Positions 19,299 to 27,599 of a DNA stretch of 48,458 nt are shown here, piece after piece (the stretch's first letter is position 1; each line of letters begins with the position of its first letter). The DNA comes from Alphaproteobacteria bacterium (GTDB lineage: Bacteria; Pseudomonadota; Alphaproteobacteria; SHVZ01), in assembly GCA_016869285.1 (NCBI GenBank), contig VGEN01000013.1, forward strand, positions 1 to 48,458, given 5' to 3'. Made by a program: the position numbers and the translations under genes. The notes beneath the pieces are model-generated. The model was not told the DNA's origin and made no database searches. It worked only from the letters and a program-made list of their open reading frames with translations.

Positions 19299-20513
19299 AT
19301 GACTGAGTCCCGCGAGCCCGCCCTCCTCAACCGCCGCCCGACCGATGAGCCGCTCGGCGAGCGCTCCACCGGCGTCGTGCCATCGCAATTCCTCCGGCAC
19401 ATGATCGAGGCCAAGGAGATCACCGCGCTCGAGGAGATCGATCCCGGCCAGGTCCAGCCGGCGAGCCTCGACCTTCGCCTCGGCGCCGAGGCCTATCGCG
19501 TCGTCGCCAGCTTCCTTCCCGGCCCGAACGCCACGGTCGCGGAGCGCCTCGAGCGCGTCACCATGCACACGCTCGACCTCACACGGGGAGCGGTGCTCGA
19601 GAAGGACTGCGTCTACATCATCCCGCTGCTCGAGGGGGTCTCCTTCAAGAAGCGCGTCTCAGCCCTGGCCAACCCCAAGAGCTCGACCGGCCGCCTCGAC
19701 GTCTTCGCCCGCGTCATCGTCGACCGCGGCACCGAGTTCGACCGCATCCCCGAGCGCTACAGCGGCCCGCTCTATGTCGAGGTCTGCCCGCGCGCCTTCA
19801 GCGTCAAGGTGCGCAAGGGAAGCCGCCTCGTGCAGATGCGGGTCAAGCGCGGCTCGCCTTCGCTCAGCGACAAGGCCCTGCGCGAGCTCCAGCGCGAGGT
19901 CGGCATCATCGGCATCGGCATGCGCGACGGCGAGGTTGCCGATCCGCAGATCGAGATGTTCGAGGACCAGCTTCTCGCCAAGCCGGAAAATGTCCGCAGC
20001 GGCATTGCCTTCACCGTCGACGTCAAGGGCGACGGTCCGGGATCGGTCATCGCCTACCGCGCCCGACGCAACACCGGCGTCATCGACATCGACCGGGTTC
20101 GCGGATACGCCGCCAGCGACTACTGGGAAGAGGTCCATGCGCCGGCCAACGGCCATGGCATCGTGCTCGACCCGCACGATTTCTACATCCTCGCCTCGAA
20201 GGAGACAGTCCGAATTCCGGCCGGCTACGCCGCCGAGATGCTGGCCTATGACACCCTGGTCGGCGAGTTTCGTGTGCACTATGCGGGGTTCTTCGATCCG
20301 GGCTTCGGCGATCCCGATCTCGGCGCCGCCGGAACCCGCGCCGTTCTCGAGGTCCGGGTCCACGAAGTTCCCTTCATGATCGAGGACGGCCAGGTGGTCG
20401 GGCGCCTCGTCTACGAACCCCTGATCGCCCGCCCGGATAAGCTTTACGGCCAGGGCATCGGCTCCTCCTATCAGCGCCAGGGCCTGGTTCTGGGCAAGCA
20501 CTTCCGCCGCTGA
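19299..20513 (+). CDS. dcd: 2'-deoxycytidine 5'-triphosphate deaminase, two-domain type
   Basis: A 404-residue bidomain dCTP deaminase (Dcd family), typical of alphaproteobacteria, roughly twice the length of E. coli Dcd. It converts dCTP to dUTP, which then supplies dUMP for thymidylate synthesis. The N-terminal half has QVQPASLDLRLG (51-62) and ANPKSSTGRLDVFARVIVD, with Ser128/Ser129 and Arg132 as likely active-site residues. The C-terminal half has AEMLAYDTLVGEFRVHYAG, FFDPGFGD, and a hydrophobic end GRLVYEPL that mirrors the usual Dcd fold. ATG 19299 has a weak ribosome-binding site. It stands divergent from the peptide importer and 41 bases before the next gene, with no functional link evident. 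Confidence 0.9.
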   Translation: MTESREPALLNRRPTDEPLGERSTGVVPSQFLRHMIEAKEITALEEIDPGQVQPASLDLRLGAEAYRVVASFLPGPNATVAERLERVTMHTLDLTRGAVLEKDCVYIIPLLEGVSFKKRVSALANPKSSTGRLDVFARVIVDRGTEFDRIPERYSGPLYVEVCPRAFSVKVRKGSRLVQMRVKRGSPSLSDKALRELQREVGIIGIGMRDGEVADPQIEMFEDQLLAKPENVRSGIAFTVDVKGDGPGSVIAYRARRNTGVIDIDRVRGYAASDYWEEVHAPANGHGIVLDPHDFYILASKETVRIPAGYAAEMLAYDTLVGEFRVHYAGFFDPGFGDPDLGAAGTRAVLEVRVHEVPFMIEDGQVVGRLVYEPLIARPDKLYGQGIGSSYQRQGLVLGKHFRR

Positions 20514-20554
20514 CCGGACGTCCTTTAGGATAGGAAAAATCCTCTCCAGCCGCG

Positions 20555-21520
20555 ATGAGGGCGCCTTCCGTGGACACCGAAGCCTATCCGGTGGAACTGA
20601 CCGCGCCATCGATCGAGCACTATAAGCGCGGCAATACCGGCATCGATTATGTGACCACCTTCGACTCCGGCCATCCGGGGCCGCATGTGATGGTCAACGC
20701 GCTCACCCACGGCAACGAGATCTGCGGCGCCATCGCGATCGACTTCCTGTTCCGCGAAGGCGCGCGGCCGGTCCGCGGCAGGCTGACCCTCGCTTTCGCC
20801 AATGTCGCTGCCTACCGCGCCTTCGACCCGCAGAAGCCGAGCGCGTCGCGCTTCGTCGACGAAGACTTCAACCGCGTCTGGGCGGAGCCGGTGCTCGACG
20901 GTCCGCGCAGGTCTGTCGAGCTGGCGCGGGCGCGCGAGCTGCGGCCGCTCATCGACACCGTCGACTACCTGCTCGACATCCATTCGATGCAGCACAAGAC
21001 GCCGCCGCTCGGGCTCGCCGGGCCGCTGAGGAAAGGCCAGGATTTCGCGCTCGGCATCGGCGCACCCGAGATCGTCGTCGCCGACCACGGCCATGCCGCC
21101 GGCAAACGCATGCGCGACTACAGCTTCTTCGGCGAGGAATCCGATCCGCGCAACGCCTATCTCATCGAATGCGGCCAGCACTGGGAGAAGTCTTCGGCCG
21201 ATGTCGCGATCGACTGCACGCTCCGCTTCCTGAAGCATACCGATGTCGTCGCGCCGAGCTTCCTCGCCCGATATCTCAAGACTCCAGCCAAGAAGCAGCG
21301 CGTCATCCAGGTGACCGAAGCGGTGACGGTCGCCTCCGACGATTTCCGCTTCGCCGGCCCCTATCTCGGCATGGAGGAATTCGAGCGGAAGGGAACGGAG
21401 ATCGCGCGCGACGGCGGCAAGCCGGTGCTCACGCCCTATGACGGCTGCGTCCTGATCATGCCGTCGCGCCGCTTGCGGAAAGGCCTGACCGCGGTCCGCC
21501 TCGGCCGCTATATCGCCTAG
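20555..21520 (+). CDS. Succinylglutamate desuccinylase/aspartoacylase family (M14-like) zinc hydrolase
   Basis: A 321-residue protein related to zinc carboxypeptidase-fold deacylases such as aspartoacylase and AstE. The first zinc-binding motif is H-G-N-E in VNALTHGNEICGA, and the second His is in LLDIHSMQH. VDEDFNRVW is the conserved Asn-Arg segment that binds the substrate carboxylate. The catalytic Glu is likely in AYLIECGQHWE. These enzymes remove acyl groups from N-acyl amino acids in the cytosol; the exact substrate is not known. It starts 41 bases after dcd and ends 16 bases before the AbrB-type membrane gene, so it is probably co-transcribed with both. Confidence 0.88.
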   Translation: MRAPSVDTEAYPVELTAPSIEHYKRGNTGIDYVTTFDSGHPGPHVMVNALTHGNEICGAIAIDFLFREGARPVRGRLTLAFANVAAYRAFDPQKPSASRFVDEDFNRVWAEPVLDGPRRSVELARARELRPLIDTVDYLLDIHSMQHKTPPLGLAGPLRKGQDFALGIGAPEIVVADHGHAAGKRMRDYSFFGEESDPRNAYLIECGQHWEKSSADVAIDCTLRFLKHTDVVAPSFLARYLKTPAKKQRVIQVTEAVTVASDDFRFAGPYLGMEEFERKGTEIARDGGKPVLTPYDGCVLIMPSRRLRKGLTAVRLGRYIA

Positions 21521-21536
21521 CGTCCGGCGGCGCCCG

Positions 21537-22607
21537 GTGTCCTCACCGCCGCCGTTCCAGCTTTCGCAGATCCGCGCTTACGCGCTGTCTCTCGGCATCG
21601 GTATCGTCGGCGGTGCGATCTTCGCCTATTTCCGGCTGCCGCTCGCCTGGATGATCGGCGCCATGTGCGCCAACACCGCCGCCTCGATGCTGGGCTGGGA
21701 CGTCAAGGTCCCCCGTCAACTCCGCGCCCTGATGATCGTCGTCCTCGGCGTGCTGCTCGGCGCCAGCTTCACCCCTGACCTGCCCGGCCGCGTCGCCACC
21801 TGGTGGCCGACCATGCTGGCGCTGTTTGCCTATGTCGGCCTCGGCACCGCGCTTCTCTTCGTCTATTTCACGCGCCTTTGCGGCTACGACACCGCGACTG
21901 CTTATTTCGCCTCCTCGCCCGGCGGCCTCAACGAGATGGTGATGGTCGGCGGCGCCATGGGCGGCGATGAGCGCCTGATCGCGCTGACCCATGCCTGCCG
22001 CGTGCTGCTGGTCGTGATGGTCATCCCGTTCTACTTCCGCTTCTTCGGCGGCTACACGCCGCCCGCCTCGATGCTGCCGGCGATCGGCGGCGGCGAGATC
22101 TCGCTCGACGATGCGGGGATCTTGATCGTCTGCGGCGTCGTCGGCGTGGTCGCCGGGCGCCTGCTCCGGCTTCCTGCCTATGCCATGCTGGGACCGATGG
22201 TCCTGAGCGCGGCGGCGCATATGAGCGGCCTCTCCGAAGCCAAGCCGCCGGCGCTGCTGGTCGCGGTCGCGCAAGTCGTGCTCGGCTGCGCCATCGGCGC
22301 GCGGTTCGCCGGAACCTCGGTGCGCCTGGTGCGCGATGCGATGCTGATGTCGGTCGGCGCGACGCTCGTCCTGATGGCGATCACCGTCGCCTTCAGCCTG
22401 ACGCTCGCGCCGCTGGCGCAGCTGAGCCAGGACGATGTGCTGCTGGCCTTCTCGCCGGGAGGGCTTGCCGAGATGAGCCTAGTTGCGATCGCTTTGCACT
22501 CCGATGCCGCCTTCGTCGCCGCCCATCACATCGCGCGCATCCTGATCGTGATTACCTGCGCACCGATCGTCTTCAAGCTCTCGCGACCGCGGCCCCCGCC
22601 CCATTGA
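21537..22607 (+). CDS. AbrB-family (PF05145-like) membrane protein
   Basis: A 356-residue polytopic membrane protein with an internal duplication: two halves of about 165 residues, each starting with short glycine-rich helices. The first contains GGAIFAYFRLPLAWMIGAM and FASSPGGLNEMVMVGGAMGG. The second contains RLLRLPAYAMLGPMVLSA and AFSPGGLAEMSLVAIALH. The repeated SPGGL-x-EM motif is the signature of the E. coli AbrB/ammonia monooxygenase-named family, whose biochemical role is not established (putative transporter or regulator). About ten hydrophobic segments are present. The likely start is GTG 21537, 16 bases after the M14-like gene, and a terminator hairpin follows at 22615. Confidence 0.88.
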   Translation: MSSPPPFQLSQIRAYALSLGIGIVGGAIFAYFRLPLAWMIGAMCANTAASMLGWDVKVPRQLRALMIVVLGVLLGASFTPDLPGRVATWWPTMLALFAYVGLGTALLFVYFTRLCGYDTATAYFASSPGGLNEMVMVGGAMGGDERLIALTHACRVLLVVMVIPFYFRFFGGYTPPASMLPAIGGGEISLDDAGILIVCGVVGVVAGRLLRLPAYAMLGPMVLSAAAHMSGLSEAKPPALLVAVAQVVLGCAIGARFAGTSVRLVRDAMLMSVGATLVLMAITVAFSLTLAPLAQLSQDDVLLAFSPGGLAEMSLVAIALHSDAAFVAAHHIARILIVITCAPIVFKLSRPRPPPH

Positions 22608-22614
22608 ACGAAAC

Positions 22615-22641
22615 GATGGTGCGGCGCCCGGCCGCACCATC
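22615..22641 (+). terminator. Hairpin terminator after the AbrB-family gene
   Basis: GATGGTGCGGC (22615-22625) pairs perfectly with GCCGCACCATC (22631-22641) around GCCCG. It lies eight bases after the stop codon and is followed by ctcggccgtttccc, a weak T tract. It probably ends the dcd, M14 and AbrB transcript. Confidence 0.65.
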
Positions 22642-22740
22642 TCGGCCGTTTCCCTTACCTGCCATGTAATCGACCGGCGACATCGTCGCGGCCATCTTCC
22701 GGCCATGCACCGGATGGTGCGCCCAAAGATGGAGCCATTC

Positions 22741-23133
22741 ATGACCATTACCCCATCCCTGTTCCTTCGCCGTGCCCTCCTCGCCGACGCTGTCGCCAGC
22801 GCCGGAAGTGGCCTGCTGATGGTCTTTGGCTCGAATTTTCTGACGGGCTCGCTCGGTTTGCCGACGGCGCTGCTAGCCGCGGCGGGAACGTTCTGCCTGC
22901 CCTACGCGGCCGTCGTTGGTTGGATGGGCACGCGCGGTCGCCTGCCTGAGACGCTCGTATGGCTGGTGATTCTCGGCAACGCCGCCTGGGCGCTGGCCAG
23001 CCTCGGGATTCTGGCCTGGCTGGCGCCAACGGCGTTGGGATATGCCTTCGTCATCGGCCAGGCGCTGGTCGTGGGACTTTTCGCCGAGTTGCAGTACATC
23101 GGCCTCAGGCGGCCGCTCGCGGCTCCGGCGTAG
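22741..23133 (+). CDS. Small four-helix membrane protein of unknown function
   Basis: A 130-residue, mostly hydrophobic protein with about four transmembrane segments (roughly 13-32, 39-62, 75-97 and 100-121) and short charged loops (RGRLP, GLRRP). I do not recognise a family with confidence; similar short integral membrane proteins are common in alphaproteobacteria. ATG 22741 with TGGAG ten bases upstream is a better start than the upstream in-frame ATGs near 22705 and 22729, which overlap the ribosome-binding site. It lies after a terminator and before another, so it seems to be a single-gene unit. No partner is obvious. Confidence 0.7.
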   Translation: MTITPSLFLRRALLADAVASAGSGLLMVFGSNFLTGSLGLPTALLAAAGTFCLPYAAVVGWMGTRGRLPETLVWLVILGNAAWALASLGILAWLAPTALGYAFVIGQALVVGLFAELQYIGLRRPLAAPA

Positions 23134-23153
23134 CGCCGTCGCCTTCCTCCCGT

Positions 23154-23176
23154 GGGGCGAAGCCGGGCTTCGCCCC
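23154..23176 (+). terminator. Strong hairpin after the small membrane protein gene
   Basis: GGGGCGAAGCC (23154-23164) and GGCTTCGCCCC (23166-23176) are perfect inverted repeats with a single central base, in practice a 9-bp stem with a 5-base loop. A weak T-containing tract (atcggcctttcct) follows. A second inverted pair, TTTCCTG (23184-23190) and CAGGAAA (23207-23213), lies just before the next gene. Confidence 0.55.
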
Positions 23177-23234
23177 ATCGGCCTTTCCTGTCACACTCCG
23201 CGCCGGCAGGAAAAGGCATCGAGGCTGGCTGCGG

Positions 23235-25460
23235 ATGGCGCGCAAAGAGTTGGATTTCGCTCAGATCCTGAAGCAGGCCTCCGCCGCCTATCAACGAGGG
23301 GATCTGAACGAGGCCGAGCGCTGTTGCGCCGCCATCCTCAAGATCAAGCGCGGGCATTTCGAGGCGCTGCATCTTGCCGGCATCGTCGCCGGCCGCCGCG
23401 GGCGCTACGCGGAAGCTGAGCGCCTGATCGCGGACGCGATCAAGATCAATGGCCGCTCGGCCCTCGCCCATACCGACCGCGGCACCGCGCTCCTCGGCCT
23501 CGGTCGCGTGCAGGACGCGCTCGACAGCTATGACCGCGCACTCGCGATCAAGCCGGACCATGTTGACGCGCACTACAACCGCGGCAATGCGCTGCTTGCG
23601 CTCAAGCGCTTCGGGGAGGCGGTCGCGAGCTACGACCTGGCAGTCGCGCACCAGCCGAAAGCCATCTCGGCGATGGTCAACCGCGGCAATGCGCTTCGCG
23701 AGCTCAAACGTTTCAGCGAGGCGCTGGCGAGCTACGACCAGGCGCTGGCGATCCAGCCGGCCCACGTCAACGCACTCAATAACCGTGGCAATGTCCTTGC
23801 CGAGCTCAAGCGCCCGCTCGATGCCCTGGCCGACTACGACAAGGCGCTTTCCTTCCGGGCGAACGATGCCAAGGCCCTGGCCAATCGCGGCAATGTGCTG
23901 AAGGAGCTGCAACGCTACGGCGAGGCGCTGAGGAGCTACGACCAGTCGCTCGCCATCGAGCCGAACGATCCGGAGACGCTTTGCAACCGTGGCGTCGCCC
24001 TGATGGATGCGCGCCAGTACGAGCGTGCTGCCGCCGACTTCCAGGCGAGCCTCCGCATCGACCCCGAGCGGCCCTACCTCCTCGGCCAGCTCACCCACTG
24101 CCTGCGCCATTGCTGCGACTGGCGCGCAAGCGCCGAAGTCGCCGAGCGCCTGGTCCGCGCCGTGCGCAGCGGCAAGCGTGCCGACTTCCCCTTCTCCTTC
24201 CTGTCGATCTCGGACTCGGCTGTCGACCAGCGCATCTGCGCCGAAGTCTATGTGCGCGACAAGTTCCCCGACGCGTTGCCGGCGACACCCCGCGCGGCGA
24301 CGCATGACCGTCTTCGCCTTGCCTATATGTCTTCAGACTTCCGCGATCACCCGATCGCCTACCTCACCGCCGGCCTGTTCGAGGCGCATGACCGCCAGCG
24401 CTTCGAGACCATCGCGATCGCGCTTGGGCCCGACGATCCCGGCGAGGTGCGCGCGCGCCTCAAGCGCGGCTTCGACCGCTTCATCGAGGCCGGCGACAAG
24501 AGCGACGCCGAAGTCGTCCGGATGATCGGCGAGGTCGAGGCCGATATCCTCATCGACCTCAACGGGCACACCGAAGGCGCCCGCACCGCGATCCTCGCGG
24601 CGCGGCCGGCGCCGATCCAGGTGAGCTATATCGGGCTTGCCGGAACCATGGGTGCGCCCTTCATCGATTATGTGATCGCCGATCCGATCCTCGTCGGCGC
24701 CGGCGACGAGCGGGATTACGCGGAGAAGGTCGTCCGCCTGCCCGAGGCCTATCTGGTCAACGACGACAAGCGTGCGATCGCCGAGGCGACGCCGAGCCGC
24801 ACCGAAGCCGGGTTGCCGGACGCCGGCTTCGTTTTCTGTTCCTTCAACAACACCTACAAGATCACCCCCGAGATCTTCGCGATCTGGATGCGGCTCCTGG
24901 CCAAGGTCGAGGGCAGCGTGCTCTGGCTGCTGGCCGGCAACGAAACGGGCATCCGCAACCTGAAGCGCGAGGCCGAGGCCGCCGGCATCGATCCATCGAG
25001 GCTTGTGTTCGCGCCGAGGGCGAAGCCTGCGGATCATCTCGCCCGCCACCGCCTCGCCGATCTGTTCCTCGATACGCTTCCTTACAATGCGCACACCACC
25101 GCCTGCGATGCGCTGTGGACCGGGCTGCCGCTCGTCACCTGCAAGGGCACGACCTTTGCCGGCCGCGTCGCCACCAGCCTCCTGCATGCCGTCGGCCTGC
25201 CGGAACTCGCGACCGACACGCTTGCTGACTACGAGGCGCTGACGTTGCGTCTGGCGACGGTGCCTGAATCTCTCGCCTCGATCCGGGCAAAGCTTGCGCG
25301 CAATCGAACAGCCAATCCGCTGTTCGATACGGCGCGGTCGACGCGCCATATCGAGAGTGCCTACGCCAGGATGTGGGAGCGGCATGCACGCGGCGAACTG
25401 CCGGCAGGTTTTGACGTGGTGCCCTTGCTGTCGACCGATCCGACCGAGGCCCCCGCATGA
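23235..25460 (+). CDS. TPR protein with O-GlcNAc transferase/SPINDLY-like (GT41) domain
   Basis: A 741-residue cytoplasmic protein. Residues 8-279 form about eight 34-residue TPR repeats, with recurring NRGN, LKRF-x-EALASYDQALA patterns. Residues 355-735 are a GT41 catalytic domain. Hallmarks are YMSSDFRDHPIAYL (His about 372), ILIDLNGHTEGAR, SYIGLAGTMGAPFIDY, FVFCSFNNTYKITP, and the donor region LPYNAHTTACDALWTGLPLV. GT41 enzymes glycosylate Ser/Thr of proteins with GlcNAc (OGT) or fucose (SPY); donor and target here are unknown. ATG 23235 begins MARKELDFAQ and gives a natural TPR start. The 92 codons of open frame upstream overlap the previous gene and hairpin and are rejected. It overlaps the next gene by four bases (ATGA). 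Confidence 0.92.
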   Translation: MARKELDFAQILKQASAAYQRGDLNEAERCCAAILKIKRGHFEALHLAGIVAGRRGRYAEAERLIADAIKINGRSALAHTDRGTALLGLGRVQDALDSYDRALAIKPDHVDAHYNRGNALLALKRFGEAVASYDLAVAHQPKAISAMVNRGNALRELKRFSEALASYDQALAIQPAHVNALNNRGNVLAELKRPLDALADYDKALSFRANDAKALANRGNVLKELQRYGEALRSYDQSLAIEPNDPETLCNRGVALMDARQYERAAADFQASLRIDPERPYLLGQLTHCLRHCCDWRASAEVAERLVRAVRSGKRADFPFSFLSISDSAVDQRICAEVYVRDKFPDALPATPRAATHDRLRLAYMSSDFRDHPIAYLTAGLFEAHDRQRFETIAIALGPDDPGEVRARLKRGFDRFIEAGDKSDAEVVRMIGEVEADILIDLNGHTEGARTAILAARPAPIQVSYIGLAGTMGAPFIDYVIADPILVGAGDERDYAEKVVRLPEAYLVNDDKRAIAEATPSRTEAGLPDAGFVFCSFNNTYKITPEIFAIWMRLLAKVEGSVLWLLAGNETGIRNLKREAEAAGIDPSRLVFAPRAKPADHLARHRLADLFLDTLPYNAHTTACDALWTGLPLVTCKGTTFAGRVATSLLHAVGLPELATDTLADYEALTLRLATVPESLASIRAKLARNRTANPLFDTARSTRHIESAYARMWERHARGELPAGFDVVPLLSTDPTEAPA

Positions 25461-27520
25461 CCATCGACGCGCGCCCGACGCTCGCTCAGCCCGACGACGA
25501 CCCTTACGTCTGGCTCGAAGAGATCGACGGCACGCGTGCCACGGCCTGGGCCGACGCCGAGAGCGCGCTGACCATGTCGCGCTATGGCAGCGCAACCTTC
25601 GCCGCCGATCGCGACACGCTGACGGCGATCCTCGACCGGCCGGACAACGTTCCCTATCCCGCTCGACGCGGCGACCGCCTGTTCAATCTCTGGAAAGACG
25701 CCAGGAACCCGCGCGGGCTCTGGCGGACGACGGATCTTGCGAGCTTCCGCACTGAAAAGCCGGACTGGGACATCCTGCTCGATCTCGACTCGCTGGCAGC
25801 GAAGGAGGGGGAGGACTGGATCTGGAAAGGCAGCATCACGCTTCCCGACGATCATGACCGCGCCCTGATCGCCCTCTCGCGCGGCGGCGGCGACGCCGTG
25901 GTCATCCGCGAGTTCGATCTCGGCGCGCGCGACTTCGTCCAAAGCGGCTTCCACCTGCCGGAGTCGAAGCATTCGGTTGCCTGGCTCGATCGCGACACGG
26001 TTCTCCTCTCCTCGCCCTATGGCGGCGAAGGCATGGCAACGAAATCGGGTTACGCCCGCACGGTGCGCCTGTGGACGCGCGGCGCGGATCCGCTTGTCGC
26101 TCCGGTCATCTTCGAGACCAAACTCGAGAACATGTCCGTCTGGGCAGGCCCCGACCGCGACGCCCGGACCAAGCGGATCGTCTTCGCCGACAAGACCGGC
26201 TTCTTCGACACAGTGCGGTGGATCGGCGATCGCAGCGGCCCGAAGCGGAAGATCGAGACACCCAGCGACGCTTGGGTCAGCTGGCATCGCGGCTGGTTCG
26301 TGATCAAGCCGCGCACGCCCTGGACCGTCGGTGGCGAGACGCACGCACCCGACACGCTGCTCGGCATCGGCTTCGACGCCTTCCTCGACGGCGACCGCCG
26401 CTTCACGCGGCTGTTCGAGCCCGAGCCGCGCCGGAGCCTTCAGGGCTTCTTCTGGTCGGGCGAGACGCTCGTGCTCTCGATCCTCGACAATCTTCGTCCG
26501 GTCTTCGAGGTGCTGACTCCGTCCGCCGGCTGGTCGCGCACGTGCATCGCCGATATGCCCGAGATCGGCGTCGCCTCGGTCTGGTCGTTCGATGTCGAGG
26601 AGCACCAGTCGAACGGCGACCTGCTCGCCGCGATCCAGACGCCGACCAGGCCCGCCTCGCTGTTTCTCGTGAAACAAGGCGGCGCCCCGGAGATCCTCAA
26701 GCGCGCGCCGGAGACCTTCAATGCTGCCGGTCTCGTTGTGTCCCGCCACGAGGCGGAGTCGGTCGACGGCACGCGCATCCCCTATGTACAGGTCGGCCCG
26801 GCCGGCGAAACCGGCGACGCCCCCGTCCACATGACCGGCTACGGCGGCTTCAATATCTCGTTGCTGCCGCACTACAACTCGGCGATCGGCAAGCTCTGGC
26901 TCGAGCGCGGCGGCACCTCGGTCACCGCCAATATCCGCGGCGGCGGCGAGTTCGGCACCGCCTGGCACAAGGCGGGCATGCGCGAAGGCAAGCGTCTCTC
27001 GCATGATGATTTCGCCGCCATCGCCGCCGACCTCGTCCGCCGCGGCGTGACGCGACCTGAGCGGATCGCCGCCGAAGGCGGCTCGAACGGCGGCATTCTG
27101 ATCTCCAACATGCTGACGCGGTATCCGGAGCGCTTCGGCGCGTTGTTCTGCACGATCCCGCTAATCGATATGCGCCGCTACTCGAAGCTGCTGGCCGGCG
27201 CGAGCTGGATGGCCGAATACGGCGACCCTGACAAGCCCGAAGACTGGACGTTCCTCGGGCCGATGTCGGCCTATCATACGGCCGAGCCGGTCAAGCCCTA
27301 TCCGCCAATCCTTATCGCGACCACGCGGCGCGACGACCGGGTGCATCCCGGCCATGCGCGCAAGATGACGGCCAAGCTGAAGACGATGGGCTACCGCAAC
27401 GTTTGGTTCTACGAGCCCGCCGCCGGCGGCCATGGCTACGGCAAGGACAACAAGGAGCGCGCCGCCTTCACCGCTCTCGGTTACGCCTTCCTGCGCGGCG
27501 CGGTCGGCTGGATCTCCTAA
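25457..27520 (+). CDS. Prolyl oligopeptidase family (S9A) serine peptidase
   Basis: A 687-residue peptidase with the prolyl oligopeptidase layout: an N-terminal beta-propeller (about 60-400) and a C-terminal alpha/beta hydrolase domain. The start PDDDPYVWLEEIDG is characteristic. The catalytic site shows GGSNGG with Ser543, Asp626/627 in RRDDRVHP and His659 in GGHGYGKDN. NIRGGGEFGTAWHKAG precedes the nucleophile as in true POPs. These enzymes cut short peptides after proline in the cytoplasm; no signal peptide is seen. It overlaps the GT41 gene by four bases, so both are translated together. That pairing is unusual and may mean a shared peptide or protein substrate. Confidence 0.93.
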   Translation: MTIDARPTLAQPDDDPYVWLEEIDGTRATAWADAESALTMSRYGSATFAADRDTLTAILDRPDNVPYPARRGDRLFNLWKDARNPRGLWRTTDLASFRTEKPDWDILLDLDSLAAKEGEDWIWKGSITLPDDHDRALIALSRGGGDAVVIREFDLGARDFVQSGFHLPESKHSVAWLDRDTVLLSSPYGGEGMATKSGYARTVRLWTRGADPLVAPVIFETKLENMSVWAGPDRDARTKRIVFADKTGFFDTVRWIGDRSGPKRKIETPSDAWVSWHRGWFVIKPRTPWTVGGETHAPDTLLGIGFDAFLDGDRRFTRLFEPEPRRSLQGFFWSGETLVLSILDNLRPVFEVLTPSAGWSRTCIADMPEIGVASVWSFDVEEHQSNGDLLAAIQTPTRPASLFLVKQGGAPEILKRAPETFNAAGLVVSRHEAESVDGTRIPYVQVGPAGETGDAPVHMTGYGGFNISLLPHYNSAIGKLWLERGGTSVTANIRGGGEFGTAWHKAGMREGKRLSHDDFAAIAADLVRRGVTRPERIAAEGGSNGGILISNMLTRYPERFGALFCTIPLIDMRRYSKLLAGASWMAEYGDPDKPEDWTFLGPMSAYHTAEPVKPYPPILIATTRRDDRVHPGHARKMTAKLKTMGYRNVWFYEPAAGGHGYGKDNKERAAFTALGYAFLRGAVGWIS

Positions 27521-27599
27521 ACGGCAGATTAGGTGTGGCTGCGCTTGCCGGCGGCCCGCCGCGACGCCAATCTAGGCCTCAGCCAATGGGAGGACGTTC

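Noticed and set aside
23235..24060. Tandem 102-base periodicity that might look like a CRISPR array or satellite repeat.
   Set aside because: The period is three times 34 codons and the translated repeats are TPR units; there are no conserved short repeats with unique spacers.
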